NCBI GenBank assembly: GCA_947683625.1
Contig: CANTUR010000009.1
Span: 7,019,501-7,083,500 of the forward strand
Reading direction: 5' to 3'
Source: Mallotus nudiflorus
Lineage: Eukaryota > Streptophyta > Magnoliopsida > Malpighiales > Euphorbiaceae
Length of the DNA: 64,000 nt
The position numbers and the translations under genes were made by a program. The notes under the pieces were generated by a model, which was not told where the DNA came from, searched no databases, and worked only from the letters and a program-made list of their open reading frames with translations. Of the stretch, positions 23,440 through 34,719 are shown piece by piece (position 1 is the first letter of the stretch; each line of letters starts with the position of its first letter).

Positions 23440-24816
23440 AGGCTAAGAAGGAAAGAGATACGGGAAAGAAACTCGCATCTCGGCTTCAGTTTCCTAAGTG
23501 GAATCCTTAACGGAATGGTTACTCCATAACACCTACACCATCGGTATCTCCTTAGTCCGCAGTTGTCGGATTTGGCGATCCACAATTGCCACAGGGTACT
23601 CCTCATAAGTCAGATCATCGCTAAGCTCTACGGTTTGAGGTTACAACAAATGAGATGGATCAGGGATGTATTTCCTCAGCATGGATACATGAAATACAGG
23701 ATGGATTCTCAACAGTTTTGGCGGTAACACCGGCCTATATGCCACTTCACCCACTCTAGACCGAATCTCAAATAGTCCAATGTATCTAGGAGCTAGCTTA
23801 CCCTTCTTGCCAAATCTCATAACTCCTTTCATTGGAGACACCTTCAGGAACACCATGTCTCCAACCATGAAGGATACATCCTTCCTCCTAGGGTCAGCAT
23901 AGCTCTTCTGTCTGCTGAAGGCTGTCTTCAATCGCTGCTGTATAATGGGAACTTTCTCTGAAGTGATTTGCACCAACTCTGGTCCCGTTAACTACCTTTC
24001 ACCAATCTCCCAACACAAAGATGATCTACACTTCCTACTATATAGTTCCTCATATGGAGCCATCTTAATGCTAGCATGATAGCTGTTATTATAAGCAAAC
24101 TCAATCAATGGCAAGTGTGAATCCCATTGTCGTCCAAAATCCATTACACACATCCTCAGCATATCTTCTAATGTCTGGATGGTCCTCTCTGACTGACCAT
24201 CTGTCTGAGGGTGGAAGGTCGTACTAAAATCCAATCTGGTACCCAAGGCCTTATGCAACTCTTGCCAAAAGACTGAGGTAAAGGTGGCTCCTCTATCCGA
24301 CACTATACTCACAGTTACTCCATGTAGACAAATAATCCTATTAACATAAAGTCTTGCCAGTCTATCAGTAGAGTACGCCTTCTTTATTGGCAGAAAGTGC
24401 ACTAACTTAGTTAACCTATCAACAATCACCTAAATAGTGTCATAACCTCCAGTAGTCCGAGGTAGCCCAGTTACGAAATCCATAGCTATCATATCCCATT
24501 TCCATTCAGGAATTGACATGGGTTGCAACAGTCCCGAGGGTCTCTGATGTTCAAGCTTTACTTGCTGGCAAGTCAGGCACCTGGATACAAATTCTGCAAT
24601 ATCCCTCTTTATTCCATTCCACCAATATGTATCCTTCAGATTATGATACATCTTGGTAGAACCTGGATGAACACTATATGCAGAAAAATGTGCTTCTTCC
24701 ATAATCTCCTTCCTCAAGTCATCAACATCTTGTACACAAATCCTAGTGCCCAATCGCAATACACCTTCTCTGTCAATCACTAAGTCCCGTGACTGCCCTT
24801 GTTGCACTTCATACAT
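23440..24816 (-). pseudogene. Integrase with C-terminal chromodomain (chromovirus), few stops, no frameshift
   Basis: The frame reads from 24816 downward: zinc-binding HPGSTKMYHNLKDTYWW and CLTCQQVK, then catalytic Asp in AMDFVTGLP, Asp in SDRGATFTS and Glu in GQSERTIQTLEDML, all three conserved. Then MVFLKVSPMKGVMRFGKKGKL, the VAYRPVLPP and FHVSMLRKYIPDPSH blocks, and a chromodomain (YEEYPVAIVDRQIRQLRTKE to VSFP, about 23440-23600). Stops at about 24428, 23990, 23640 and twice in the chromodomain lie in one unshifted frame; two of them replace the Trp (TGG) expected in IWVIVD and TWETE. Chromodomains are known to steer such elements towards particular chromatin. Confidence 0.9.
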
Positions 24817-24828
24817 AATCCTCTACAA

Positions 24829-25375
24829 CTAGGGGTCTCTACTCTGAGTTGCCTTAACTCGATCCAAATATACTGATCGTACCCTGAATTGAGCTAAAAG
24901 GCACTTTCGGGTAACTTTCATCTGCAACCCCTGATCAATCAACCTATGCAATTCCTTGATAATGGGCCTTCTTTCTGTGTAAATATAGGCAAGACTACCC
25001 GCTGATTTTTTACTCAAGGAATCCACGACAACATTCGTCTTGCCTGGATGGTATAAAATGGAACAATCATAATCCTTAAGGAGTTCCATCCATCTTCTCT
25101 GCCTCAGATTCAAGTCCCTCTGCTGGAAAATATATTTCAAGCTCTTATGATCAGTGTATATCTCACATGTCACCCTGTACAAGTAATGCCTTCATATTTT
25201 CAAAGCAAACACCATGGCTGCCATCTCTAAATCATGAGTAGGATAGTTTTGCTCATGCTTCTTCAACTGCCTTGAAGCATAAGCAATCACTTGGCCATTT
25301 TACATTAACACACAACCCAATCCTACTCTAGAAGCATCACAATACACTGTATACCCTTCTATTCTAAATTTGTTT
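24829..25375 (-). pseudogene. RNase H domain of reverse chromovirus
   Basis: On the reverse strand it reads YTVYCDASRVGLGCVLM (catalytic Asp), VIAYASRQL, HDLEMAAMVFALK, then EIYTDHKSLKYIF, RRWMELLKDYD, YHPGKTNVV and the closing LSKKSAG. It is in the same frame as the downstream integrase. Two internal stops at about 25299 and 25193 replace a Gln (CAA) and a Trp (TGG), as expected from C-to-T change on one strand or the other. Two stops separate it from integrase at 24817-24828. RT upstream is absent. Confidence 0.87.
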
Positions 25376-25410
25376 GGGTCAACAATGGTTTTTGGGCCTA
25401 AATTTGTTTT

Positions 25411-25490
25411 AGCACCACAAAATTGTATAGTGATAGTAATCTCCTTTAGAATAGACATGTCCTTTCCCATCTAAGACACAAATTGCCATC
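25411..25490 (-). repeat. Inverted partial copy of Athila protease-region DNA at an element junction
   Basis: The reverse strand here matches forward 25881-25942 (AATTTG, then TCTAAAGGAGATTACTATCA identical over 20 bases, then TATAC and TTTGTGG). It sits between the reverse chromovirus and forward Athila copy B, so the two form a small inverted duplication about 0.4 kb apart. Confidence 0.6.
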
Positions 25491-25504
25491 AATAAACAGA
25501 ATGA

Positions 25505-26510
25505 GGCATAATTTAAACAAATATCTTTTAAGCTTGAGCATATTGCTACTCATAACTGAATCCTTGAAACACAAATTGCCCAACAAGCTTCTTCCTCTAA
25601 TGCTAAACCCTTAGGAAAGCTTCCAAGCCAATCGGAGTATGCATAAAAGGAGACTTGCCAAGTAATTACTTTGAGGAGTGGTAAAGAAGTTAAAGGAAGC
25701 TCTAGTAAAAAATCAATAATAGTTGATGATAAAGAGGTAGGGATCAAAGAAGGGGAGGTCAGTGGTACAAAGAAAGATGAGAGTAAGTTGCAAAGTAAGA
25801 AAGTAGATGCTACATAACCAAAGGTGGATATTAGAACTGTTCCTTTCCCTCAATGGTACATAAAGCGTAATTTGGATAAGCAATTTGGAAAATTTATTGA
25901 CTATCTAAAGGAGATTACTATCATTATACCATTTGTGGAGGCAATAAGATATATGCCTTTATGGGGTAAGTTATTAAAGGATATTGTTAACCATAAAAGT
26001 AAGATTGAAGACTATGGTTTGGTATCTCTTATTGAAGAATCTAAAGCTATGTACTCCAAATCTCCATTGAAGCTTAAGGATCCTGGTTCATTTACGGTTC
26101 CTTCTATAATTGGAGGTACGCATTTCAATAAAGCCTTGTGTGATATTGGTGCTAATGTTAGTCTTATGCCTTAGTCAATTTATAAAAAGCTTAACTTAGA
26201 TGAGCTTAAGCCTACCAACATGTATCTTTCCTTAGCGGATAAATCTATTACATATCCACTTGGAATATTAGAGAATGTGCCAATAAAAGTAGGTAAGTTT
26301 GTGATACCAGCAGATTTTGTTGTGTTAGAGATGGAAGAGGATCTTGAAATTCCAATTTTATTTAGAAGATAGTTTTTGCAGATAGCAGGAGCAATTTTAG
26401 ATATAAAGAATAGGAAAATTACATTGGAAGTACACAATGAATCTTTGGAATTTAATGTGTTAAATATGGTGAAGTCAACACCTATAGAACTAGCAAGCAA
26501 AGTTGATTAA
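25505..26510 (+). pseudogene. Gag tail and aspartic protease, Athila type (copy B)
   Basis: The tail of gag is marked by a LETQIAQQ-like segment and by VITLRSGKEV at about 25658-25690, a hallmark of Athila polyproteins. The protease segment follows: VPFPQWY, PFVEAIRYMPLWGK, DPGSFTVPSIIGG, then the active-site region CDIGANVSLMP (26140-26170; the usual form is DLGAS), a stop, and a second half reading ENVPIKVGKFVIPADFVVLEMEED. Stops at about 25647, 25816, 26172 and 26371 break it. Protease would cut the polyprotein into its parts. Confidence 0.85.
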
Positions 26511-26548
26511 GTTGAGCTCATGATGTTATTAATAGGTGTATAGAAGAG

Positions 26549-27840
26549 ATGATTCATGAGTGTATAAAAAGTGATTCTATAGAGCTAAATAAGGTTCATG
26601 AGCCTAATGAGCAAGTTTTGGAGATAAGTACATATCAACCTTTTCAAAGGACATTAAGATTTGAATCTTTAAAGAGAGAAGATGATTTAGAGGCTACTGC
26701 ATCACTTGAAAAAGTAGAGTTGGAGCTCAAGCCTTTACCATCAAATCTCAAATATGCTTTTCTTGACTCTAATCTTTAATATCCTTTTATTGTTAATTCA
26801 TCTTTGCCTAATGATTATGTTGATGCTTTGTGTGATAAGTTGAATAGTCATAAAAATGCTATGGGTTATTCTATTAATGATTTGAAAGGAATTAGTCCTA
26901 AAATATGTATGCATAGAATTTTGTTAGAAGATAATGCCAAACCTTCCATTGAAGGCCAAAGGCAATTGAATCCCACTTTTAAATAAGTGGTAAGAAAAGA
27001 GGTGACTAAGTTGCTTGACAATGGAATCATTTATTCCATTAGTGATAGTAATTGAGTAAGCCCCGCTCAAGTTGTTCCAAAGAAAGGAGGCTTAGCTATC
27101 ACTAGGAATGAGTCTAATGATTTGATACCTACTCGAATTGTCACTGGATGGTGTATGTGCATTGATTATCGTAAATTGAATAAAGCAACTAGGAAGGATC
27201 ATTTCGCATTGCCTTTTATTGACCAAGTTCTAGAGAGGCTAGCTAATTTCTCTTATTTTTGTTACCTAGATGGACTTAGTGGATATTATCAAATCTCTGT
27301 TCACCCTGAAGATAAACCAAAGACTACTTTTACATGTCCTTATGGTACTTTTGCTTTTAGGCATATGCCTTTTGGTTTATGTAATGCACATGCAACTTTT
27401 CAATGATGCATGTATTCAATATTTAGTGATTTGCTTGATGATTGCGTAGAAGTTTTTATGGATGACTTTAGTGTCTATGATACTTTTCACATTATTTAGA
27501 CAATCTCTCTAAGGTTCTTGATAGGTGTATCGAGCATGGTATGGTCTTGAATTGGGAGAAATGTCATTTCATGGCATAAGAAGGAATCATTCTTGGTCAC
27601 TCAATTTTAGAGAAAGGCATTGAAGTTGATAGAGCAAAGATAGAAGTAATCGATAAAGTACCACCTCCCAAATGTGTTAAGGACATAAGAAGCTTCCTTG
27701 GACATGCAGGGTTTTACAGGAGATTTATCAAGGATTTTTCAAAGGTTGCAAAGCCATTGTGTAAGTTACTTACTAAGGATGCAATGTTTGAGTTCGACGA
27801 TGTGTGTCTTGATGCATTTAACACCTTGAAAAGTACTCTT
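26549..27840 (+). pseudogene. Reverse transcriptase, Athila type (copy B)
   Basis: Begins with the linker ending LELKPLPSNLKYAFLD and continues through DLKGISPKICMHRI, DNGIIYSISDSN, KKGGLAI, CIDYRKLNKATRKDHFALPFIDQ, LDGLSGYYQI, TFTCPYGTFAFRHMPFGL and the FMDDF centre near 27456-27475. It has the segment KPKTTF that copy A has lost. Stops occur at about 26779, 26985, 27053 and 27404, and a frameshift lies near 27480. Near-identity to copy A identifies the lesions as independent in the two copies. Confidence 0.9.
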
Positions 27841-28255
27841 ATATCTACACCTATTTTGCAACCACCTAATTGGGAGGAGCCATTTAAAATAATGTGTGAT
27901 GCTAGCAATTTTGCTATGGAAGCTGTGTTGGGTCAAAGGAAGGAAGGCAAGCCTTATGTGATCTATTATGCAAGTAAACTACTTGATGAAGCTCAAAATC
28001 AACTACACCACTACAGAAAAGGAGTTGGTAGCTATTGTTTATGCATTTGAAAAGTTTAGATCATATCTTATGGGGAAAAAAGTGATTGTTTATTGTGATC
28101 ATACTGCTCTTACATATCTTTTGAGCAAGAAGGATGCAAAACCTAGAATTTTAAGATGGATTCTGATGTTGCAAGAATTTGACTGGGAAGTCTAAGATAA
28201 AAAAGGGAGTGAAAACCTAATAGCAGACCATCTATCAAGGCTAGACCAAGATGGA
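27841..28255 (+). pseudogene. RNase H domain, Athila type (copy B)
   Basis: Shows CDASNFAMEAVLGQ (Gly-to-Glu change after the catalytic Asp motif), YYASKLLDEAQNQLHHY, then a one-base shift, KELVAIVYAFEKFRSYL, CDHTALTYLLSKKDAK and DHLSRL (about 28228-28245, catalytic Asp kept). A stop at 28195 lies before the last motif. It supplies the block deleted in copy A. Confidence 0.87.
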
Positions 28256-28399
28256 TTAAGAGAACTTGATGATGGTGTCCCAATTAGTGAGTCATTTCAT
28301 GGTGAACATCTTTTGAATATTACATTGAAAGAACTTCCATGGTTCGCCGACATCGCCAATTATCTGGTAAGCGGAGTTCTACCTTATGGTATGGATTAT

Positions 28400-29595
28400 A
28401 AATAAAAGAAAATGTTTTTGTATAATAGCAGATTTTACTATTAGGAGGATCCCTTACTACATAAAAGGTGTGTAGACGGATTAATTAGAAGGTGCATACC
28501 TCAAGATGAAGTCCAAGAAGTTTTGAAGCATTGTCATTCCTTGGAAGTTGGAGGACACTTTGGAGCATCAAAGGCAGCATCTAAGGTACTGCAATCTAGT
28601 TTTTGGTGGCATACTTTATTTAATGATGGTAGAGAATTTATGCTCACATATGATAGATGTCAAAGTATGGGTAACATATCTAGGAAGCAGGAAATGCCTT
28701 TGAAGGAAATTCTTGAAGTTGAAATTTTTGATGTGCGAGGAATAGACTTTATGGGTCCTTTTCCTAGTTCTTTAGGCTACAAGTATATTTTGGTCATGGT
28801 TGATTATGTTTCAAAATGGGTTGAGGCAATGCCAGCCTTGACCAATGATGCTAGAATAGTTAAGAAAATGCTTAAGAAGGTCATTTTCCCTAGATTTGGT
28901 ACCCCTAGGGCATTGATAAGTGATGGAGGTTCCCATTTTTGCAATCATTTGATAGAAGCTCTATTGAAGAAATATGGAGTGACACACAAGATTGCCACTC
29001 CATATCACCTACAAATAAATGGACAAGTAATCGGGAGATTAAATGGATTCTTAAGAAAATAGTTTCTTCTTCGAGGAAAGATTGGGCATTGAAGCTTGAT
29101 GATGCCTTATGGGCATATAGGATAACATTTAAAACTCCAATAGGCTTTACTCGTTATCAACTTATATATAGGAAGTCATGTCACCTACCCGTTGAGCTTG
29201 CGCATAAGGCATATTGGGCAACTAGAGCTCTGAACTTTGATATGATGAAGGTAGGAAAGAAGAAGTTGCTTCAACTCAATGAATTGGGTGAATTAAGGAT
29301 GAATGAAAATGAAAATGCAAAGTTGTACAAGGATAGGACTAAATTGTGGCATGATAAGCATTTAGTGAAGAAAGACTTTCATGAAGGGGAGGCTGTTTTG
29401 CTTTACAATTCAAGATTAAGGTTGTTTCCGAGCAAGTTAAAGTATAAATGGTCGGGTCCCTTTAAAGTTATCAAAGTTCATCCTTGTGGTGCCATCGAGA
29501 TATCGAATGATAAGGGTGAAACATTTAAAGTAAATGGACACCGCCTCAAACCCTACTTGGTCAGTAAGGTAACTACTTCAGGTCAACCTATATAA
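28400..29595 (+). pseudogene. Integrase, Athila type (copy B)
   Basis: Open from 28523 to 29062: HCHSLEVGGHFGASKAA and the CQSMGN zinc region, Asp in GIDFMGPFP, Asp in ISDGGSHFCN (28922-28924, conserved here but Asn in copy A), then a short deletion after GQV (about 29030) removes the catalytic Glu region and shifts the frame. The C-terminal part continues in another frame from about 29058 to 29595 and ends GHRLKPYLVSK like copy A. Confidence 0.9.
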
Positions 29596-30730
29596 CTTTC
29601 TAATACCTAAAGGAATTAAGGTATGTTTACTAACACATTTTTATTTTTTGTTATGATTTCTATTCTATATTTATATTTCATTTTTTTTAGCAATTTCACT
29701 TCACATTTCATTACTCATAAACTTGTTTTCAAAATTTTTATTTTACACATTTTTCTTGTTGTTTCTCTTAGTTCAATTTTTCTTATTCATAAGCATTTCA
29801 TTACTAGAATTTCATTATTTTCCTTTTAGTATACATTTGGATTCTAATTAGTATATTTTTTTATTTTTATTACAATTTTTATGCATTCCTTTTATACATA
29901 TTATTTAGAATAGGACTTAGAAATATTTTTGCATTTTTTAAAATACTGCCATGACTTATTACGTTGTAACGAGTCATTACAGAGACACATCGTGCCGAGT
30001 CATTACATTTGGAACGACTCGACACAAATTACATGAGAGCGTCATGACTCGTTCAAGTGGATTGAGTCGTTATAGTAACCCATTGTGCCGAGTAGTTATA
30101 CATGGAATGACTCGACACAACCTAAATTAAAATGTCACAACTCGTTCCAGTGGATCAAGTCATTACAGAAAGCAAGCATCATGACTCATCCCACTCGTAC
30201 CGAGTCGTGCCATCTGCAACTAACTTCCATTTTTTTATTTTACACACATATACACTTTTATCAATTTTGGATTTGTGTTTTTAACATCTTTTTATTAGTT
30301 TTTATTTGATTTTTAATTCAAAATTTAATGAAAAAGTGTTTCATTTTTCAAGAGGTGTCATATATTTTCACTTCCCTATACACCTTTTCACCTTCAAGCA
30401 CATCTTTTCAACCCTTTCTCACACACCTTTTCATATATCTGACACCCCTACATCTTACACAACTTTTGCACCTATATATACCCCCTTTTTACCACCTTCA
30501 CCACTCATAAAACCCACCTTTAAGAGTCTATATGAATTTTCATAAGACTCTTACTCTTTCATCTTCCTTATTCTCTCTTCTCCCTACAAAAACTCTTTCC
30601 ATTTTCCTTTTATAGAAACCCTAATTGAAATCTCTACTCCTTTCCTTTATATTTTCTTTATTTTCTTTACTTTATCATCTCCATATTTCTGCATTTCTAT
30701 TACTACTTCTATTCAAGCAAGCTTAGCAAT
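29596..30730 (+). other. Non-coding spacer between pol and env-position ORF (copy B)
   Basis: Counterpart of 2811-3958. It is T-rich first, with GAGTCGTT/AACGACTC motifs at about 29960-30210 including a near-perfect pair GAGTCATT/AACGACTC around ACATTTGG, then a pyrimidine-rich leader-like stretch before the ATG at 30731. No gene seen. Confidence 0.75.
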
Positions 30731-31945
30731 ATGGGTAAAATTAGAGGATCAACATCCAAGCGACCTCATGTTAAAGAATCTCCTCAAGAGGAAGAGGAGA
30801 ATGTAAGGAAGACTTATAAGGCCAAGTTCCTCATCCTATCACATGAGGAAGGGGCTAAGTTTACCAACATCAAATTCAGAGAAATATTGGCTTGTAAGTA
30901 TATGCCTAACTCTCTATTGACTATAATAGATATGTTTGATGAGTTTAATAGAATGCTTAACCAATGTGGTCTTAAAAAGTTTGTTTCAATGCATGAGGAC
31001 ACATATATGGATTTAATCACTGAATTTTACACCACTCTTGATGTTAATGCCACCAACTCATAAATCCTTGAATTTAGGTTTGAAGGCAAATAACACCAAC
31101 TCACTTATAGTTTCATGAGTAAAGTGTTTGGATTCAAAAAGGATAGGTTATGTGACCCTCCTTTTAACTTTAAGTTGAATGAGTTTTGGACTTTCTTGAC
31201 TAATTTGCATACTCCCTTTCATCCCAAGAAAGCCAAAGTAATGTTCATAAAAGGATATGAAGTATTGGTTGCTACATAAAGTCCTTGCTTGTCTTGTCTT
31301 TCATAAATCTAAATTCAATAGGGTCTCTGCACAAGAGATGTTTCTCATGTGGTGCATTCATAACAGAAAACAAGTTTGTTGGACCTATTGGATTTTCAAC
31401 CAATTATTATCTTATGCACCATGTAAGGATGCACCCCTGGCCCATGGTCATGTTGTCACTATTACTGCTAAAGCCTTGAAAATCAATCTTGGAAATTACA
31501 CTCGAAAAGTCGAGTGTTCTTATTTCACTAACCATGCCCTCATAAGAAGAGAAGTTGTTGATGCAGGTTTAATGTTCATTCTCACCCGCTCATGATCTTA
31601 TTAGCAAGGCCTTCCAGGGGCAACTCGAGTTGAGGAACTAATCCACCAACCCATGGAAGAGGAGGAAGAGGAAGTAGAGGAGTTTCCATAATACCAACCT
31701 TTTGGAGACGTTCCCCTCCTTACATACCCTCTCCAAAGTGTACCAGGTTCTTCAAGTGATCACCCACCTATGTGGGATCAAATTTTAAACAACTAAATTT
31801 CAATGCAAGGACAATTGAATGCCTTAGAATGTCAACAATAGCAACTCAATCATTGACAACACAGGATGGAGTACAAATTGGATAAGTATTTCACTCAAAG
31901 CGGTTATTCCATTGGCTCTCCACCCACCACTCCTAATGATGACTA
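30731..31945 (+). pseudogene. Env-position ORF of Athila element (copy B), broken
   Basis: The ATG at 30731 opens 110 codons: basic start (GKIRGSTSKRPH), acidic linker, then a domain with FREILACKYMPNSLL, FNRMLNQCGLKKFVSMHEDTY and TEFYTTLD. After a stop at 31061 the frame continues with FRFEGK, SFMSKVFGF and FKLNEFWTFLTNL, then decays to about 31945 with frameshifts; a Glu-rich tail EEEEEVEE-like stretch lies near 31655-31680. This is the plant transposon protein domain seen after pol in Athila-group elements. Its biochemical role is unknown. No clear signal peptide or membrane anchor is visible. Confidence 0.8.
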
Positions 31946-32003
31946 GGGAGGTTTTTCTTTTCCTTTCCTTTTTTTTCTCTTTACATTGGGGACAATGCAT
32001 GTT

Positions 32004-32028
32004 TTAAGTATGAGGAGGGGGGGGAAGG
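32004..32028 (+). promoter_or_regulatory. Upstream polypurine-tract-like motif (copy B)
   Basis: A GACAATGCAT-containing stretch followed by AAGTATGAGGAGGGGGGGG resembles the true tract at 33077. It lies about 1.07 kb before it and no LTR start follows. It may be a second plus-strand primer or a remnant. Confidence 0.5.
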
Positions 32029-32156
32029 ATACTAGTTATATATATTAGGATTATATATATATATATATATATATGTCTTATATTTGTGTTTTGTGTTACT
32101 ATGTTTTCTATCATTTTTGCATATTTGCACTATCTTTTTCATTCATTTTACTTATA

Positions 32157-32198
<42 letters not shown>

Positions 32199-33076
32199 GC
32201 CATACATATTAGTCTTTTTGATTTTGATCAAAGTTATTATGTTTTGTTAATTTTTAATGCTCAATTGGTAGAAAGTTTAAGTTTCATGTAGTATAAGTTA
32301 TAAGTTTATGCTTTTATCTCTTTTTATAATTTCTAAAATCTAAAAAATGTATTAGTCAACTTGCTAACTATGCTTAAGGCTAGTTAATAATGTTTTAAAC
32401 CTAGGTATTCTTAGAGTCTTAAGTAATTTTAGAGAAACTATACCCATAATACTTAGACACTCACTTTTCAATAATGGTTGAGGACTTATTAAAAATTAAA
32501 TAAAAAATAATAAGTAAATAATGCTTGTGATATGATGCATCTTGAGTAAGTTGGGTGTGATTGAGTATGCTCCTTAGTTGCATCCATTCGAAAAGAGATG
32601 TAAATGTCAAAATTAGATGTTTCTTGAGTAAGTTGTGTGCATTTATGTTTGCTCCTCATTTGCATTCATTCGGAAAGAGTACATTTAGCAAATTTGCTTT
32701 GAAAATTATTTTATCTAAAATGCCATGAGAAGAACAAGTTAATGAGTGTGCTTAAAATTGTCTCAAAACTTACTTTTGCCTCTAGAGTTCCTAAGTTTGA
32801 AACATGACTATTTCATCTACATAGCTTGGTTAGAATTTTGACTTTGCATTTTTTATTTTACTCTTAGTAAATTGAGATAATTGGGTAAACTTGTTGCTTA
32901 TACTATGAGGCTTGTTTAATCTATCATTATTGAGCATTAAAAGTATATTATCTTTTCTATCTTTGTTCTTAATTAAATTGGCTTGGTGTGGTAGCTACAT
33001 CTATTTAGAGTAAAATGAAAATTTTGTTAGCTTTTTCATCTTGGATCTTCACTTGCTTGAGGGCAAGCATGGTCTA
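32029..33076. other. 3' non-coding region of Athila copy B with microsatellites
   Basis: No gene. It contains (TA)n runs at about 32052-32074 and 32154-32173 and an (ATA)n run at 32174-32198. A short phrase, GAGTAAGTT(G)G(T)GTG.. followed by GCTCC and TTGCAT(C)CATTCG, occurs twice (about 32544 and 32628). Confidence 0.6.
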
Positions 33077-33090
33077 AGTATGGGGGAGTT
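33077..33090 (+). promoter_or_regulatory. Polypurine tract before 3' LTR (Athila copy B)
   Basis: AGTATGGGGGAGTT is followed directly by the LTR start TGATATAGCA. The upstream phrase GAGGGCAAGCATGG is characteristic of Athila-group elements. Confidence 0.8.
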
Positions 33091-33648
33091 TGATATAGCA
33101 TAAATATGCATACTTATATAAGAGTATTTTAGTAATTATGTTGTTTATTTTGCTTGTGATTTTGTGTTTTTATGTTCTTATTATATGATTTCTATCTTCC
33201 AAATGCATTTTAGGTTTGTTTGTACGTTTTAATGTGTTTTTAAGTCTAATGATCATTGGTAAAGGCTTGGATTTGGTTGAAACAAGTTAGAAGGCAAAAA
33301 TACTTACTCTTGAAGTATTCAAGACTATCACGAGTCGTTACACATGGGATGACTCGTTATAGAAAGTGTTCGTAATGATTCGGTACCCTAGAACGACTCG
33401 ACACAAGGACAAAAGGCCTAGAAGATTTTGGATTGAGTAGTTTTAGTATTTTGATCGTAACTTTCTCTATAGACATCCAAATTTACGTTGGAAAGATGAT
33501 TTGAAGATATAAAACTTTCATGAAGGGACTTTCCAGAGATAGAGTCATTTAGATGTATAAAAATGCCCTAGAAGTTATGTATTCTACATAGGGTTGTAAC
33601 CCTTCATGTCAAAGGGTACCTTTCTATTTTGTAACCACTTCTAAAGCC

Positions 33649-33658
33649 TATATATATA
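33649..33658 (+). promoter_or_regulatory. TATA box of Athila copy B LTR
   Basis: TATATATATA in a GC-poor but not repetitive context, about 560 bases into the LTR and followed by the presumed transcribed region. Assigned by position and motif only. Confidence 0.45.
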
Positions 33659-33897
33659 GGTCATTAGTGCCTTTTACACAAAGGAGATAGAAGATTTCAG
33701 ATATAATTTGATATAGATTTAAGATAAATGTAATATAGAATTCAATAGAGTTCATTCTTCTTTTCTATTACCTTGTCTATTATTCAAAAAGAAGGAAGCA
33801 AATCATTTATGCAAGAGAGATCATTTTTCGCTAGAAGACAAATTAAAAGGGTTGTATAGACTCAATCTCTTCTCTTCTATACTATTTTTTATTGTCT

Positions 33898-34123
33898 CTT
33901 GATTTAATTGACCATGTATAGTGGCTAAGTATTTCAAGGAATTGCAATGTTGATTTAATAAGGATTACATACTCATACTTGCTTGTTTGATTTGAATTCA
34001 ACTAGTACATCTTGATTTAATTAACCATGTATAGTGGCTAAGTATTTGAAGGAATTACAATGTTGATTTAATAAGGATTACATACTCATACTTGCTTGTT
34101 TGATTTGACTTCAATTAGTACAT
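33898..34123 (+). repeat. Tandem duplication of 113 bp within the LTR
   Basis: Units 33898-34010 and 34011-34123 both begin CTTGATTTAATT(A/G)ACCATG and run through GTGGCTAAGTATTT and TGCTTGTTTGATTTGA with only a few differences. Confidence 0.85.
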
Positions 34124-34719
34124 AATTATGTTATGTATGCTTGATCACCATATGTAATTTGTAAATCGGCTAATCTGACAATGAGAGTTGGAATAATTTG
34201 GTGGAACTTTAATTGGATTCACTTAAGTAATTAATTCACTTGCAGACAAGGAATTCATCTTAAGGGATATTTAGTAGTTTTACTTGTGTTTCCTTGTCTA
34301 TCTCTGTAATGAGTAATGAACCGAGAGGACTTGTAAACTCTAGATGGGAATATCCTAATCTGACAACGAGAGTTGCTTTTAGGAACTTTACTTTAATCTG
34401 ACAATGAGAGTTGCTTTCAAAGATTATACACACTAATTTCCAGTCATTAAGTCAAGAATAATTAATTTACATATCTTATTGATTATTATTGTAATTCTTC
34501 CATATGTTTTGACAAGAACTTATAGTAATTGTAGTTTTAGTATTAGAGCAGTTGTTTTGATTATAATATATTTACTTGATTATTATTGTGATTTTATTTG
34601 CTTATCCATCTTAGTACCTATTCGATTAATACAATATTTACCCCGAATCCCCTGTGGATCGACACCTTACTTGCTCTATACTAAGTTCTAGAGACTAGGG
34701 TATTATAATTTGACCCTCG

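Larger units (their letters stand above)
20303..25375 (-). mobile_element. Chromovirus (Ty3/gypsy with chromodomain), reverse strand, 5' part lost
   Basis: Read on the reverse strand: RNase H, integrase, chromodomain, polypurine tract, then a 3' LTR of 3075 bp. RT, protease, gag and the 5' LTR are missing, cut off near 25375 where Athila-derived DNA begins. The RNase H and integrase wording resembles the Tekay/Del lineage of chromoviruses, which is an inference from memory of the family. Confidence 0.85.
25505..34715 (+). mobile_element. Athila-type Ty3/gypsy element, copy B (5' LTR and most of gag missing)
   Basis: The order is gag tail, protease, RT, RNase H, integrase, spacer, env-position ORF, two polypurine-like tracts and a 3' LTR of about 1.6 kb. 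It shares its family with copy A (offset about 26750). The 5' end is lost near 25505 next to a reverse chromovirus. The 3' LTR meets a forward chromovirus, truncated inside RT, at about 34715-34725. It is the most complete Athila copy of this family in the window but has many stops. Confidence 0.9.
33091..34715 (+). mobile_element. 3' LTR of Athila copy B
   Basis: Begins TGATATAGCATAAATATG. It contains an ACGAGTC/GACTCGT inverted repeat near 33338-33366, a TATA box at 33649, a 113-bp tandem duplication, and ends with the CCTGTGGATCGACACC phrase typical of such LTRs near 34650. The exact end is unclear because chromovirus RT sequence starts within the next few bases (34715-34725). Confidence 0.75.

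Noticed and set aside
24523..24783. 86-residue forward ORF
   Set aside because: Antisense shadow of the reverse chromovirus integrase.
26180..26500. 106-residue reverse-strand ORF
   Set aside because: Antisense shadow of the Athila copy B protease region.
31257..31595. Separate 112-residue gene
   Set aside because: It is a frame-shifted section within the decayed env-position ORF region of Athila copy B.
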